DNA from: Effrenium voratum
Taxonomy: Eukaryota > Sar > Dinophyceae > Suessiales > Symbiodiniaceae
Assembly (NCBI GenBank): GCA_963377175.1
Contig: CAUJNA010000580.1
Location: 87,001-151,000 of the forward strand
DNA: 64,000 nt
Direction: 5' to 3'
In this document: positions 7,830 to 15,560 of the stretch, piece by piece
How positions within the stretch are numbered: the first letter of the stretch is position 1
How the letters are laid out: each line of letters opens with the position of its first letter
Translations under genes and position numbers: made by a program
Notes under the pieces: generated by a model
The model's database searches: none
Told to the model about the DNA's origin: nothing
Seen by the model: only the letters and a program-made list of their open reading frames with translations

Positions 7830-8840
7830 GGAATTCCGGCCGGTAGGCTGGGTTCCTGGATCGCTCGCGCCCGCGCGCTGCTGTCTTGGGTTCCGTGGCC
7901 GGTGGAAGAAGCAGAGGTTCCCGCCGGAAAGGGAGGAGATGTTCCCGATAGGGAGGCTCAGGTTCCCCAGGTCGCTGCGGCAGCAAGTCGACCTACCATA
8001 GAATCGGTGAAGCGAGCAGCATCTCCCGTTAGGGAGGAACGCAGGGCCAAGGACCCGGTCGACACTCAGAAGAAGGATGAGGTGCCAGTTTCCCATGCTC
8101 CCAAGTACACGGACGATGATGGGGATCTGCGGGATACCGCGGCGACCCCGAGGGGAGCATCGACTCAGGAGTCTCGAGGAGGCGTGCACAATTATGTGAA
8201 CACGCCCTACCCGGAGCACCCGGGGGAGGCACCGGAGCTGAAGCCTGCGGAGGTTAGGCATTTCAAGGAGTCGGGCTCCTACCATGCATCGAGAGGTTCG
8301 CGGACTTCTGCTAGGCCAGCGGAGCACAGATCCAATAGGAGGTACATCGTTCACCATGTCCTGGCGAGGGAGGCAGGCGAGCCCTTCATGTATGCAGTGA
8401 TAAGGAACAAAGCGATCAATCGCGAATATGCGCGGGTTACCGCCGAAGAATGGAGGAGGGCAAATGAGACTGCGCACCTCGCATTTCCCACCCGCGATAG
8501 CGAGTGGGATGCTGTGTTGAACAGAGCCGTGCACAATGACTATATGTACGGGGCCATTGATGCTAACCGGGCAGCCGGGAGGATTGATTTGGAGTACGTC
8601 GACCCTCGTGATCGGAGGACAGCGCCGTGGGCTGACCAGCAGTGGAACATGAAGAAGCTGGCGACCGAGGCTGCCAATATCCCGTTAGGGATGAGGCAGG
8701 ATATCCAGGCGAAGTATCAGCATGGGAGGGCACCCGTGGGAGACTGGGCAGATATGCCTGATCGGGACGATTACATGGTTCGTGGTACCGCTAGTGACCG
8801 AACCGGAAGGCCTACGATTGTCTCCGGGCGCCTGGAGTGA
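7830..8840 (+). CDS. ORF C, unknown protein without N-terminal ATG
   Basis: The frame opens after a TAG at 7827 and runs to TGA at 8838-8840. The first ATG is only at 8388, so the first 186 codons must be reached by splicing, frameshift or a non-ATG start (a GTG is at 7902). The N-terminal third is charged and disordered; from about residue 175 it looks folded (RRYIVHHVLAREAGEPFMYA, then EWRRANETAHLAF, and DLEYVDPRDRR). No family is recognised. It overlaps ORF D, whose frame is open from 8798; a -1 shift between 8798 and 8840 would fuse them. Hairpins at 7839, 7943, 8023, 8127, 8486, 8679 and 8747 lie in this ORF. Confidence 0.6.
   Translation, partial: GIPAGRLGSWIARARALLSWVPWPVEEAEVPAGKGGDVPDREAQVPQVAAAASRPTIESVKRAASPVREERRAKDPVDTQKKDEVPVSHAPKYTDDDGDLRDTAATPRGASTQESRGGVHNYVNTPYPEHPGEAPELKPAEVRHFKESGSYHASRGSRTSARPAEHRSNRRYIVHHVLAREAGEPFMYAVIRNKAINREYARVTAEEWRRANETAHLAFPTRDSEWDAVLNRAVHNDYMYGAIDANRAAGRIDLEYVDPRDRRTAPWADQQWNMKKLATEAANIPLGMRQDIQAKYQHGRAPVGDWADMPDRDDYMVRGTASDRTGRPTIVSGRLE
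8486..8509 (+). other. hairpin with 6+3 bp stem, 1x1 mismatch and GATA loop
   Basis: TCCCAC pairs with GTGGGA, a C/A mismatch follows, then CGC-GATA-GCG. Confidence 0.85.
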
Positions 8841-9391
8841 GGGCTACCTTGCTGAACGCGCAGACGGGCCAGTGCATCCCGCTGGATGACCCGACTTGGG
8901 TGCCGGAGGTGGCCTCATCGCATTTGCTGGCGGCGACGATCACTACGATCGCGTCGCATGTGGACTGCGCCCTTGGGCGCGCGTGGCGGATGCCCATGTT
9001 CCACCCTCAGCTGATGGCAGCGACGGCGATGCTGGAGAAGCTGCAGAAGTACTTCAACGCGCTGAATGAGGCTGTGTTGGGCAAGAGGCTAGGCACAGCG
9101 CCTTTCAGCATGATTGCCGGCCACCTTGCTCCGGAGTTGCGGACTATTCCGACGAGGGAGCAGATGTCTGACACATTGGCGCAATCGGCAGAGGAAATCA
9201 TGCTTTCCCATGTTTCGGCATTGTCTCACTCGGGTTCTGTTGCCGATAGGCAGCAAATCCTTGGAAGAGATGGCGACCCATTCGGGAAGTCGTGGTTTGA
9301 GGATGAGCCTGGTAGCCACCTGGCCTGGACATCACATGGCTGGTGGTGTTGCTGTTCCCCTGAAGCCGAAGACGAAGATCGTGTGGGGTAA
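8798..9391 (+). CDS. ORF D, small helical protein or continuation of ORF C
   Basis: The frame is open from 8798. A GTG at 8837 overlaps the ORF C stop as GTGA; the first ATG is 8990. The product has hydrophobic, helix-like stretches (SSHLLAATITTIASHVDCALG, then QLMAATAMLEKLQKYFNALNE) unlike the disordered neighbours. It resembles a folded, possibly capsid-like helical domain only in general character; no motif supports that. The C-terminal codons after about 9336 are probably not read, because the ORF E frame takes over there. One hairpin lies at 9238-9255. Confidence 0.55.
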   Translation, partial: PNRKAYDCLRAPGVRATLLNAQTGQCIPLDDPTWVPEVASSHLLAATITTIASHVDCALGRAWRMPMFHPQLMAATAMLEKLQKYFNALNEAVLGKRLGTAPFSMIAGHLAPELRTIPTREQMSDTLAQSAEEIMLSHVSALSHSGSVADRQQILGRDGDPFGKSWFEDEPGSHLAWTSHGWWCCCSPEAEDEDRVG

Positions 9392-9998
9392 GCGACCACA
9401 TGTCGATGATGAGGACGAGCAGGACCAGGAGGCAAGTTCGTCAGGACGGCAGGTAGCTGGACCGGCCCCCGATAGGGGCGCCGGGACGGGAACGGCTGAT
9501 GATGAAACGCTCCCTGATATTGGGAAGTTGTCCATGGCGGAAGGAAAGAAGGACGACATGGACGTGGACCAGGACGCTGCCAAGGGAGGTTACTCCGGGT
9601 TGTTCAGGTCTGCAATGAACGAGCCCAAGCCTCGGGATACTGAGGCTGGGCAGGTGAGTCCGGACAAGACGAAGTTCGAGGAGTACCGAAAAACTGCACC
9701 CAGGTATGAGTACAGTGGGGAGGGAGATGATAAGAGGCTCCTTCCCACGAACACTCCCATCGACATGGAGAAGCCCTTGCCGGCCGAGACGGCGATCTTG
9801 ATTCCCCGGGCCGTGGCTACGCAAGCGGAGGCTGAGGAGGCAGAGAGGAGTGCCATGGAGGCTATCCGCGGAGATGCGAGGCTTCCCGACGTTGGTCAGG
9901 AGGACCGGGCGGCGGCTGATCCTCAACATGGCGGCATCGGTAGATGCGCTGACCAGGACATTGAGCAGCTTGCCCGGGTGGTCGGGAAATTTGCTTGA
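9336..9998 (+). CDS. ORF E, acidic linker-like protein (220 aa)
   Basis: ATG at 9336 lies inside the end of ORF D (+1 frame), giving a 56-nt overlap. The product starts MAGGVAVPLKPKTKIVWGKR, then an acidic DDEDEQDQE stretch and a low-complexity middle. The frame extends upstream, but that part looks like shadow sequence. It overlaps ORF F by 71 nt if F starts at its ATG at 9928. No domain is recognised. Hairpins 9467, 9628 and 9934 lie within it; the one at 9628 is an 8-bp stem with a GATA loop. Confidence 0.6.
   Translation: MAGGVAVPLKPKTKIVWGKRPHVDDEDEQDQEASSSGRQVAGPAPDRGAGTGTADDETLPDIGKLSMAEGKKDDMDVDQDAAKGGYSGLFRSAMNEPKPRDTEAGQVSPDKTKFEEYRKTAPRYEYSGEGDDKRLLPTNTPIDMEKPLPAETAILIPRAVATQAEAEEAERSAMEAIRGDARLPDVGQEDRAAADPQHGGIGRCADQDIEQLARVVGKFA
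9628..9647 (+). other. hairpin AGCCTCGG-GATA-CTGAGGCT
   Basis: Eight consecutive pairs including one G.U. Two further C-G pairs can form beyond a 1x1 mismatch. Confidence 0.9.
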
Positions 9999-12900
9999 CG
10001 CGAAGTCTGCTGAGCTGGTCGCGGCGAGATGGGGTGGTAAGGCGAGTTACGACAAGCCGGAGGCCCCACTGACCGAAGCCGGAATGAAGAGTGCTTCGCT
10101 GGAGGACCGAGCATATGCTCTCACGCAGCTGAACCGCGTGGTGAACTTCCATAAGAAGTACTTGTGCTTTGGACGAGGGGCGCCATCGGTGGGCCCGTCG
10201 GCTCCAATCAACCCATTCGCGCCCGGCCAGGTTGACGAAAGCAGGGGATTCCGCACGAGTGAGAATCCTAGAAAGATGACGTACAATCTCGTGGTCTCGG
10301 ACGGGAAGAGGGACTACCTTGCCGATAGGCTAGAGATAAGTCAGGAGATGCGAGCATCCGGGCTAGTGCCTCCTGAGGCTAGGACGTGCCAAATAGTGGT
10401 TCCCACGAAGAGCAGGATGGGCGAGTACGTCCCTGGCTATGAGCAGGGAATCGCGGCCACGATTGCAGGGCGTGAGACTGCTCAGGCAATGATGAAGCTA
10501 CTCACGAGCGACTTTGATGGATTGGTCATCAATTCGAAGAAGATCTCGGAGTTATTCGAGGAACGGGTATTGAAGGAAACCGGGCGTCAGCCTGGAAATT
10601 GGGTGAACATAGATCAGGTCGTGTCGTTCCTGAAGGAGATTGTGGGGATGGAGAACGCTGAGATGAATTGGGCATTCTTCAACCCGGCAATCAAGGCTCT
10701 CCCGGACGGGCAGGTTGAGGTCATGTTAATGGCCATGTATGACGGATCCGGTGTCCTCCTCAAGGACTTCACCAGGTTGGTGTCCGTTAGGTTCACACGG
10801 ATCGGACGGGACATGAGCTTTCAGGCTGTGCGGCGCATGTACACCGAGGTGGATGCTCCTGGTGGCTCTCTTATGTGTGAGATGCCATGGAATGAGCTTC
10901 CTATGGTGGGGTACGTCGTCATGAAGTTTCAACACTTCCGGAAGGCGGTCCAGCTCCAAAGGATGAGGCGGAATGGAAAGGCCATGATCGAGATATTGAT
11001 CACGAGGCCTGATGAGTACGAATCAATTGATGGGAGGCCGGATGAGGGCTTGGTGCCGATTACGGCGACTTTGCGCCCTGATGCTGAGGTATCGCCTTCG
11101 TGGTACGTCAGGGACAGGCTACGGAACTACTCAGGTAGGTACGTGGTGGTCATGGTGGATCTTCGGGTGCACTGGTCGTTGGTTGGGCCCGTGTTTCTGA
11201 CCAGGAGAAAGACTCTTGCCGTTCGGGACGAGATCCAGATGGGTACGTGGAAGGCTGCGTACATGTTCGATGATTACACGATAGTGTATCATCGCGTTTG
11301 GGAATACGGTGACTTCACTCCCGATAGGGGAAATCACAGGCGGACGCGTGAGGGCGTCAGGCTGAGCGTGACTAGCACCTTCTGTTTGAGGTGCGCGGAG
11401 CTCACGCCATCTGGGATGCACTTGTGCCCCGGTTGTGCGCTCCCGGTCTTTTATCCGAACTTCATCCCCAACGCGGACGTGGAGGACTTCGTTAGGAGCC
11501 AAATCGTCCCGGACTGGGTGAGGAGCACGGGACAGTTTAGTCCCCGGAGGATCGCTTCCGATGTGGTCGGGGTCATCAAGAGGAACCTGATTTCCTATTC
11601 GATGGCATCCGACCTGAGGCTGACGGTGCAGAGTGGGATCAGGCTGCCTCCTTATCTCGGTGAAGACAAGGATGGCGTTGACGCGGCGTGGGATGAATTG
11701 GCAAAGGTGCTTTTCCAGTCCTCCTACGTGTCGGGCATCTCGGCCTCGGACGCATTCGTGGAGAAGTGGGTGGTGAAGCATCTGATCAAGACCGACCAAA
11801 TCGATAGATTTGAGTCGGTGACGGATTACTTCCGAGCGAGTCCGGCGCATGCGGCCCAGTGGGGGAGACGTATGACGACTTCCGTTAGGAAGTTCGCACG
11901 TCACGACACGTATTTGTCCTTTTACATCCCGATGGCCTATGTGATCGGTGCTGCTGCGGGTCATTTGACTCCGATGTACCCGACCCATAGGGATGATGTG
12001 GAAATCCTGGCCAGCCATCGGTTGATGTCGGACCTCAGGAACTACCTGGTCTCGTCTACGGGGTATGATGAGAAGAAAAGGTTGAGGGAGGCGGTAGCCA
12101 AAGTGCAGAAGGCAATCAGTGCTGGACAGTCGGAGCCTCCTGCTCCTTTCCGGGACCCATTCGTCTACGTTAGTGACGATCGGGTGAGGACCGTTCTTGG
12201 TGCTCAGCAACCGGAGCCGGTTGATGTGAACATCGAAGAGCTTCAGTCGGTACATCATGTTGCTCCGGGTCCTGGTCCAAAGCAGGAGCCGGTCACCAAG
12301 GGTGGAAAAGGAAAAGGGAAGAAGGGCGAGAAGGGTGGTAAGGGCGATAGTCCTTCCGACCCACAACCGAAGTCAGGCGAGGCATCGGGCAAAGGGTCTG
12401 GCAAGGGCGATAGTCCTGCCGCTCCGAAGGCAAAGGCTAAGGCTGACGCTGGGCCGACTCTGATGGAGGTTGATCCGCCGGAAGGTCAAGCGAAGAAGTC
12501 GTGGATCGCGGTAGCGGTCGAAGGAGCTCGACCAAGTGCAAAGGCAAAGGCAACTTCAGCCCCGAGGTCTGAGCCGAAGGGAAAGGGAACTCTGGCTTCT
12601 GAGTCGAAAGGCTCCCAAGCTCCGAGGACCGAGCCCAAGGAGAGGACGCCTGGAGACCCCAAGGTTGAGGTCAAGCAGGAGAAGGGGAGCGGAGATGATG
12701 CTCCCGGCGATAGCCGGGGCTCAGCCGATAAGCAAAGGAGAGAGAGAAAGTCTCGTTGGGATCATGAGGTGCCTGCTAAGGAATCAACGAAGCGGGAGGC
12801 ATCGAAGAGACCCGATGATGTCGACAGCAGGCCAGGTGCAGCGGCGAGAGAGGCAAGTGGAGACGACCTTCACTCCGCGCTTGGTACGTCTTCGGCAAAG

Positions 12901-13449
12901 GACGCGGTAGCGCCCCTGACGGCTTCCAAGGCAATGGCGAAGAAGCCAGAGGGGAGCGAAGTCAGGCTGCACTCGGCGGGGCGAGCTGCCGCAAGCCCGG
13001 TGGAAGGTCATTTCAAGACGCTACCGGATGCTTCTATGGTGGATGCGTTCCTGGGGATGTCATCCGATAGGGCGCTCAACAGACAGGTGAGAGACTTCAT
13101 CAGGAACGGCGAAACAAGTTCGGCTTTGGAAGCTCTCAACCAGATCGTGGCGAACTCCCACGCGGGGCGGATACGTCGGGGTACCGATGTTTCCCGAACG
13201 CCGTCTAGGAGGTCCGATAGGACACAGGACGCTAGGGATTCCCGAGAGTCGAGAAGGCGAAGATATCGACCACGGAGGGACGAGGATCGAGATCGTCGGA
13301 GAGACGATCGTCGGGATCATCGGGATGATGATTCGCTGGAACGCGACAGAGATCGACGGAGAGATGATCGCAGGAGATCCGAGAGGGATCGCGACAGGGA
13401 CCGTGCGCGGGGCGGACGTGACCGGAGGAGGCGTGATGATAGCCGGTAG
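9928..13449 (+). CDS. ORF F, large zinc-ribbon protein with charged RD-rich tail (1173 aa)
   Basis: This is the longest ORF of the window. The frame is open from 9850; ATG 9928 is chosen because residues before it look like shadow coding of ORF E. Residues 1-480 look folded but match no family I know. C486-X2-C489-X10-C500-X2-C503 is a zinc ribbon followed by ALPVFYPNFIPN. Residues about 510-760 again look globular (YSMASDLRLTVQSGIRLPPY, then WVVKHLIKTDQ). About 785-1010 is Lys/Gly/Ser/Pro-rich and basic; the last 85 residues are almost only R, D, E and S, like nuclear RNA-binding RD/RE domains. MVDLRVHW (about 412-419) and YMFDDYTIVY (about 446-455) superficially recall polymerase motifs A and C but are too close together. 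A nucleic-acid-binding structural or maturation protein is a reasonable inference. Twenty hairpins lie within it. Confidence 0.8.
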   Translation: MAASVDALTRTLSSLPGWSGNLLDAKSAELVAARWGGKASYDKPEAPLTEAGMKSASLEDRAYALTQLNRVVNFHKKYLCFGRGAPSVGPSAPINPFAPGQVDESRGFRTSENPRKMTYNLVVSDGKRDYLADRLEISQEMRASGLVPPEARTCQIVVPTKSRMGEYVPGYEQGIAATIAGRETAQAMMKLLTSDFDGLVINSKKISELFEERVLKETGRQPGNWVNIDQVVSFLKEIVGMENAEMNWAFFNPAIKALPDGQVEVMLMAMYDGSGVLLKDFTRLVSVRFTRIGRDMSFQAVRRMYTEVDAPGGSLMCEMPWNELPMVGYVVMKFQHFRKAVQLQRMRRNGKAMIEILITRPDEYESIDGRPDEGLVPITATLRPDAEVSPSWYVRDRLRNYSGRYVVVMVDLRVHWSLVGPVFLTRRKTLAVRDEIQMGTWKAAYMFDDYTIVYHRVWEYGDFTPDRGNHRRTREGVRLSVTSTFCLRCAELTPSGMHLCPGCALPVFYPNFIPNADVEDFVRSQIVPDWVRSTGQFSPRRIASDVVGVIKRNLISYSMASDLRLTVQSGIRLPPYLGEDKDGVDAAWDELAKVLFQSSYVSGISASDAFVEKWVVKHLIKTDQIDRFESVTDYFRASPAHAAQWGRRMTTSVRKFARHDTYLSFYIPMAYVIGAAAGHLTPMYPTHRDDVEILASHRLMSDLRNYLVSSTGYDEKKRLREAVAKVQKAISAGQSEPPAPFRDPFVYVSDDRVRTVLGAQQPEPVDVNIEELQSVHHVAPGPGPKQEPVTKGGKGKGKKGEKGGKGDSPSDPQPKSGEASGKGSGKGDSPAAPKAKAKADAGPTLMEVDPPEGQAKKSWIAVAVEGARPSAKAKATSAPRSEPKGKGTLASESKGSQAPRTEPKERTPGDPKVEVKQEKGSGDDAPGDSRGSADKQRRERKSRWDHEVPAKESTKREASKRPDDVDSRPGAAAREASGDDLHSALGTSSAKDAVAPLTASKAMAKKPEGSEVRLHSAGRAAASPVEGHFKTLPDASMVDAFLGMSSDRALNRQVRDFIRNGETSSALEALNQIVANSHAGRIRRGTDVSRTPSRRSDRTQDARDSRESRRRRYRPRRDEDRDRRRDDRRDHRDDDSLERDRDRRRDDRRRSERDRDRDRARGGRDRRRRDDSR
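10985..11002 (+). other. hairpin TGATCGA-GATA-TTGATCA
   Basis: Seven pairs with one G.U next to the closing pair; GATA loop; inside ORF F. Confidence 0.88.
11383..11436 (+). other. zinc-ribbon coding segment
   Basis: The codons give C-L-R-C, ten residues, then C-P-G-C. The CPGC end and following LPVFYPN are conserved in the relic at 640-860, which suggests purifying selection on this domain across copies. Confidence 0.8.
11791..11819 (+). other. longest hairpin: 12 bp, one bulged A, GATA loop
   Basis: CAAATC-GATA-GATTTG is extended by ACCGAC pairing with GTCGGT, separated by a single bulged A at 11813. All within ORF F coding sequence. Confidence 0.93.
11877..11894 (+). other. hairpin GACTTCC-GTTA-GGAAGTT
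   Basis: Six Watson-Crick pairs plus an outer G.U; GTTA loop; inside ORF F. Confidence 0.88.
12337..12420 (+). other. two paralogous hairpins with re-paired stems
   Basis: 12337-12357 and 12400-12420 share the core AAGGGCGATAGTCCT. In the first, AAGGGC pairs with GTCCTT. In the second, the 3' arm changes to GTCC-TGCC and is matched by a 5' GGCA with one A bulged, so the arm still pairs. This looks like compensatory change. Confidence 0.75.
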
Positions 13450-14020
13450 GCTGATTCACGAGGGTTGCGGCCGGTAGGCTTGCACCCGCCCTCCAATGGT
13501 CAACGCTGCGGGGTGATGATCACGTTCATCCTACACCGCTGAGGCGTGTTGTCCATGCCTCTCCTGTACCGCTGATCTGCTGCTGGTGATGGTCACCAAG
13601 AAGTAGTGTGAGTGAGCGGGGAAGCGAACCAGTGGAGGGTACTCCCAGGTTTGCAAAATTAGTATTCGATTTCAAGTATGCATGGTCAGGTGTACCTCTC
13701 GCCGATAGGCAAGGGTACAGATTGGACAAATGATATCCTTTTTCATGGCTTCTGATAAGAATTAAACTTCTTGCATTTCTGATGCAAACAGTTGTGACCT
13801 ATTGTCGTCATGTGGACTTTTCCACAAGGTATGTTGGACAGCGTTACCCCGACTAATTCGGGGTGGTGGCGGGAATTTAATGCCCGGGATGTCGCGCGAC
13901 TGCCTTTGTGGGTTTGCTCCACCGCTGACGGCGGTAGTGTCCAGCTGTTTGCGGACGTATGCGAGCAGTTAAGTCCTATCAGTAAATGGCACGCTCCACC
14001 CGTCATTTGACGGGCTCCTC
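13450..14020 (+). other. 3' non-coding region of the element
   Basis: After the ORF F stop come GDTA hairpins 13462-13487 and 13691-13719 (about 11 bp with one bulge and one mismatch), then hairpins with other loops: TTGCAT-TTCTG-ATGCAA (13771-13787), TGTGGA-CTTT-TCCACA (13811-13826), CCCCGA-CTAAT-TCGGGG (13847-13863) and CCCGTC-ATTT-GACGGG (13999-14014). It looks like a structured 3' untranslated region. Confidence 0.7.
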
Positions 14021-14030
14021 GTGAGGGGGG
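14021..14030 (+). promoter_or_regulatory. polypurine tract
   Basis: GTGAGGGGGG lies immediately before the TG of the 3' LTR, the usual place for plus-strand DNA priming. Confidence 0.85.
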
Positions 14031-14413
14031 TGTGATTAGCCATGGTTTATTTCATCACCAGGGATGTCGCGGTAGTGACTGACCTGTGGTGTTTGGCTCA
14101 AGATTTTGGGTTCCGTCGCGCCTCGAATGGGCGTCGCCGAACCCCTGCGTCGACCGACGGCATCTCGGGGGAGAAAGAGACCTCGGGCCGCCGCCAGGTT
14201 GGTAGGGACCAGTCGTGCGGCCTGTTGTCGACCAAGGTTGCGGGTTAACCCTTTTCTTGTTTGGTTTGTTTTCCTTTGGTTGTTGTTCTCTGGTGTGTGG
14301 GAAACCCTGATCTTTGGGACCGGGGATTGGTTTGCTTTTGGGGAACCTTTCTTTTGTGGCTTGTTTACCCCAACTAACCCATTGCCTGGGCACAGGCTCG
14401 TGCCCGAATCACA
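14031..14413 (+). repeat. 3' LTR (383 bp)
   Basis: TGTGATT...AATCACA, about 99 percent identical to the 5' LTR. The same internal hairpin (14066-14079) and spliced-leader-like 11-mer (14092-14102) are present. Confidence 0.95.
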
Positions 14414-14418
14414 AAAGG
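14414..14418. repeat. 3' target-site duplication (AAAGG)
   Basis: It matches 5195-5199. The joined flanks would read ...GTTATAAAGGTTCTC..., the inferred empty site. Confidence 0.93.
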
Positions 14419-15557
14419 TTCTCATCTCAAAACGGGGCCTTCTTTCCCCTTTTTGTGGGGGTTTGAGAGCTTCTTGATTCTCCCATGACTCGATTTGGCT
14501 AAAACAAGTCCCCAAGGATCGCGGGGCAAAACACCATGGTCCATGGGTGTGAAAGTCCCGCACAATCTCATGTTCGAATTCTTCAACTCCGCACTAACTA
14601 GGGAGTGCAAGCCGGGAACCGTTCAAAGCCGGGCCGCTGCCTACTTTGGGCGATGAGGGTTTGTCCCGGAGTGGAAGCGGGAATTGCCAGTCACCTCTAT
14701 AGAAGGTAACCAAGTATTTTTCCCCTAAGCTGCCACATGATGGCTTTTTTGGTTACCCACTAGACCCACTATAGTGGCTTGGCTGGAAGCATTGGGGGAG
14801 GTTCACTGGTAGAGCAGAACCACCCTCATTCCTATACCCTGCAACTGGTTGGTTTGCTTTGGATCGAGGTGTCTCCGGGGCCCGTTGCTTTCCGGGCCGG
14901 GTGCGGGAAGCGCCGCGATGAATCGCAGATGGTTTAGTGTTGTTAGCAAGGGGAACGGGGGAACTGACCTGAAGAGTCCATTCTTTATGCGCCTATCAAG
15001 CCTGGTTGTTTTACGATGCCGGTGCAAGAAGGTCACAGTTTTTGTGGAGTGTCGTGCATATATTTGTTGTATTGAAATGGTAATGTACTGGATGGACAGC
15101 GGATTGCATTTTCATTGGCGATAGCTTCAGAAATTCAACACTGAGCGTTGATTTGTTCACGTTCAAGCGGAGAAGGAAAGTGTTGAGAGAAAGGGGTGGT
15201 TCGAATGGGTATTAGAATAGTACTCGCTACAATCGGATGTGGACAAACATAGGCGCCTCCAAGCGTGAAACCCCCTAGCGTTTGAGTTACTAGTTGGGTG
15301 TTAGCGTAGTTGCCGCTAATTGATTTGTTGTTCTTATCCATTGCCTCTCAGATTGCTTTTGGGGATTTTGCGACAAACCCAAAATGGTTCTTCCCTGGTA
15401 ATACCAGAAACACTTGGAGGGATCTAACTATCGAATTGGATATTTTGATGGATGGATGGGAAGAAACAGGTGGACGCTGGCCACTGGTTCTGATGTACTT
15501 GTTACTTTGGACATGGGAAGCTACCATCCACTACTTGGGATGTACTTGTTTTTGTTT
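14419..15557. other. spacer, no gene seen
   Basis: No supportable coding region or repeat shared with the rest of the window was recognised. Confidence 0.45.
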
Positions 15558-15560
15558 CAG

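Larger units (their letters stand above)
5781..13719 (+). repeat. dispersed array of about 45 GDTA-tetraloop hairpins
   Basis: Each hairpin has its own stem but a loop of GATA (25), GGTA (11) or GTTA (9); none with GCTA was found. GATA starts: 6132, 6787, 6821, 6924, 7035, 7533, 7697, 7943, 8127, 8486, 8747, 9238, 9467, 9628, 10321, 10985, 11319, 11791, 12337, 12400, 12702, 13063 (weak), 13166, 13212, 13691. GTTA starts: 6023, 6660, 7563, 8023, 8679, 10780 (weak), 11487, 11877, 12161. GGTA starts: 5781, 5881, 6441, 7799, 7839, 9934, 12090, 12504, 12900, 13441, 13462. Twenty-three have at least four uninterrupted Watson-Crick pairs closing the loop; uniform random sequence of this length would give about 0.4. 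Many include G.U pairs, pointing to plus-strand RNA as the folded form. They fall in all codon phases and in non-coding parts. Confidence 0.9.
5200..14413 (+). mobile_element. complete LTR element lacking any recognisable pol
   Basis: The two LTRs (5200-5583 and 14031-14413) are about 99 percent identical, the termini are TG...CA, a 5-bp AAAGG duplication flanks them and a G-rich polypurine tract precedes the 3' LTR. This is the full signature of integration by LTR-retroelement machinery. The 8447-bp interior encodes six ORFs in the plus direction and is GC-richer than the flanks. In none of them can I find a reverse transcriptase palm signature with its neighbouring motifs, an RNase H, an integrase HHCC/DDE core or an aspartic-protease DTG/DSG context. 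The element also carries some 45 GDTA-loop hairpins. Young age follows from the near-identical LTRs. It could be a non-autonomous element that borrows a polymerase, or an element family with an unrecognised enzyme. Confidence 0.93.

Noticed and set aside
7761..8534. 257-codon minus-strand ORF opposite ORF C
   Set aside because: It is a shadow of the plus-strand coding frame; composition and overlap favour the plus ORF.
11152..11295. MVDLRVHW and YMFDDYTIVY in ORF F as reverse-transcriptase motifs A and C
   Set aside because: Only about 27-35 residues separate them, there is no motif B or D context, and the DD is preceded by Met-Phe instead of the usual Tyr-x. Probably coincidence.
11131..12366. 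411-codon minus-strand ORF opposite ORF F
   Set aside because: Shadow ORF in GC-rich coding DNA; His/Arg/Pro-rich and without domain.
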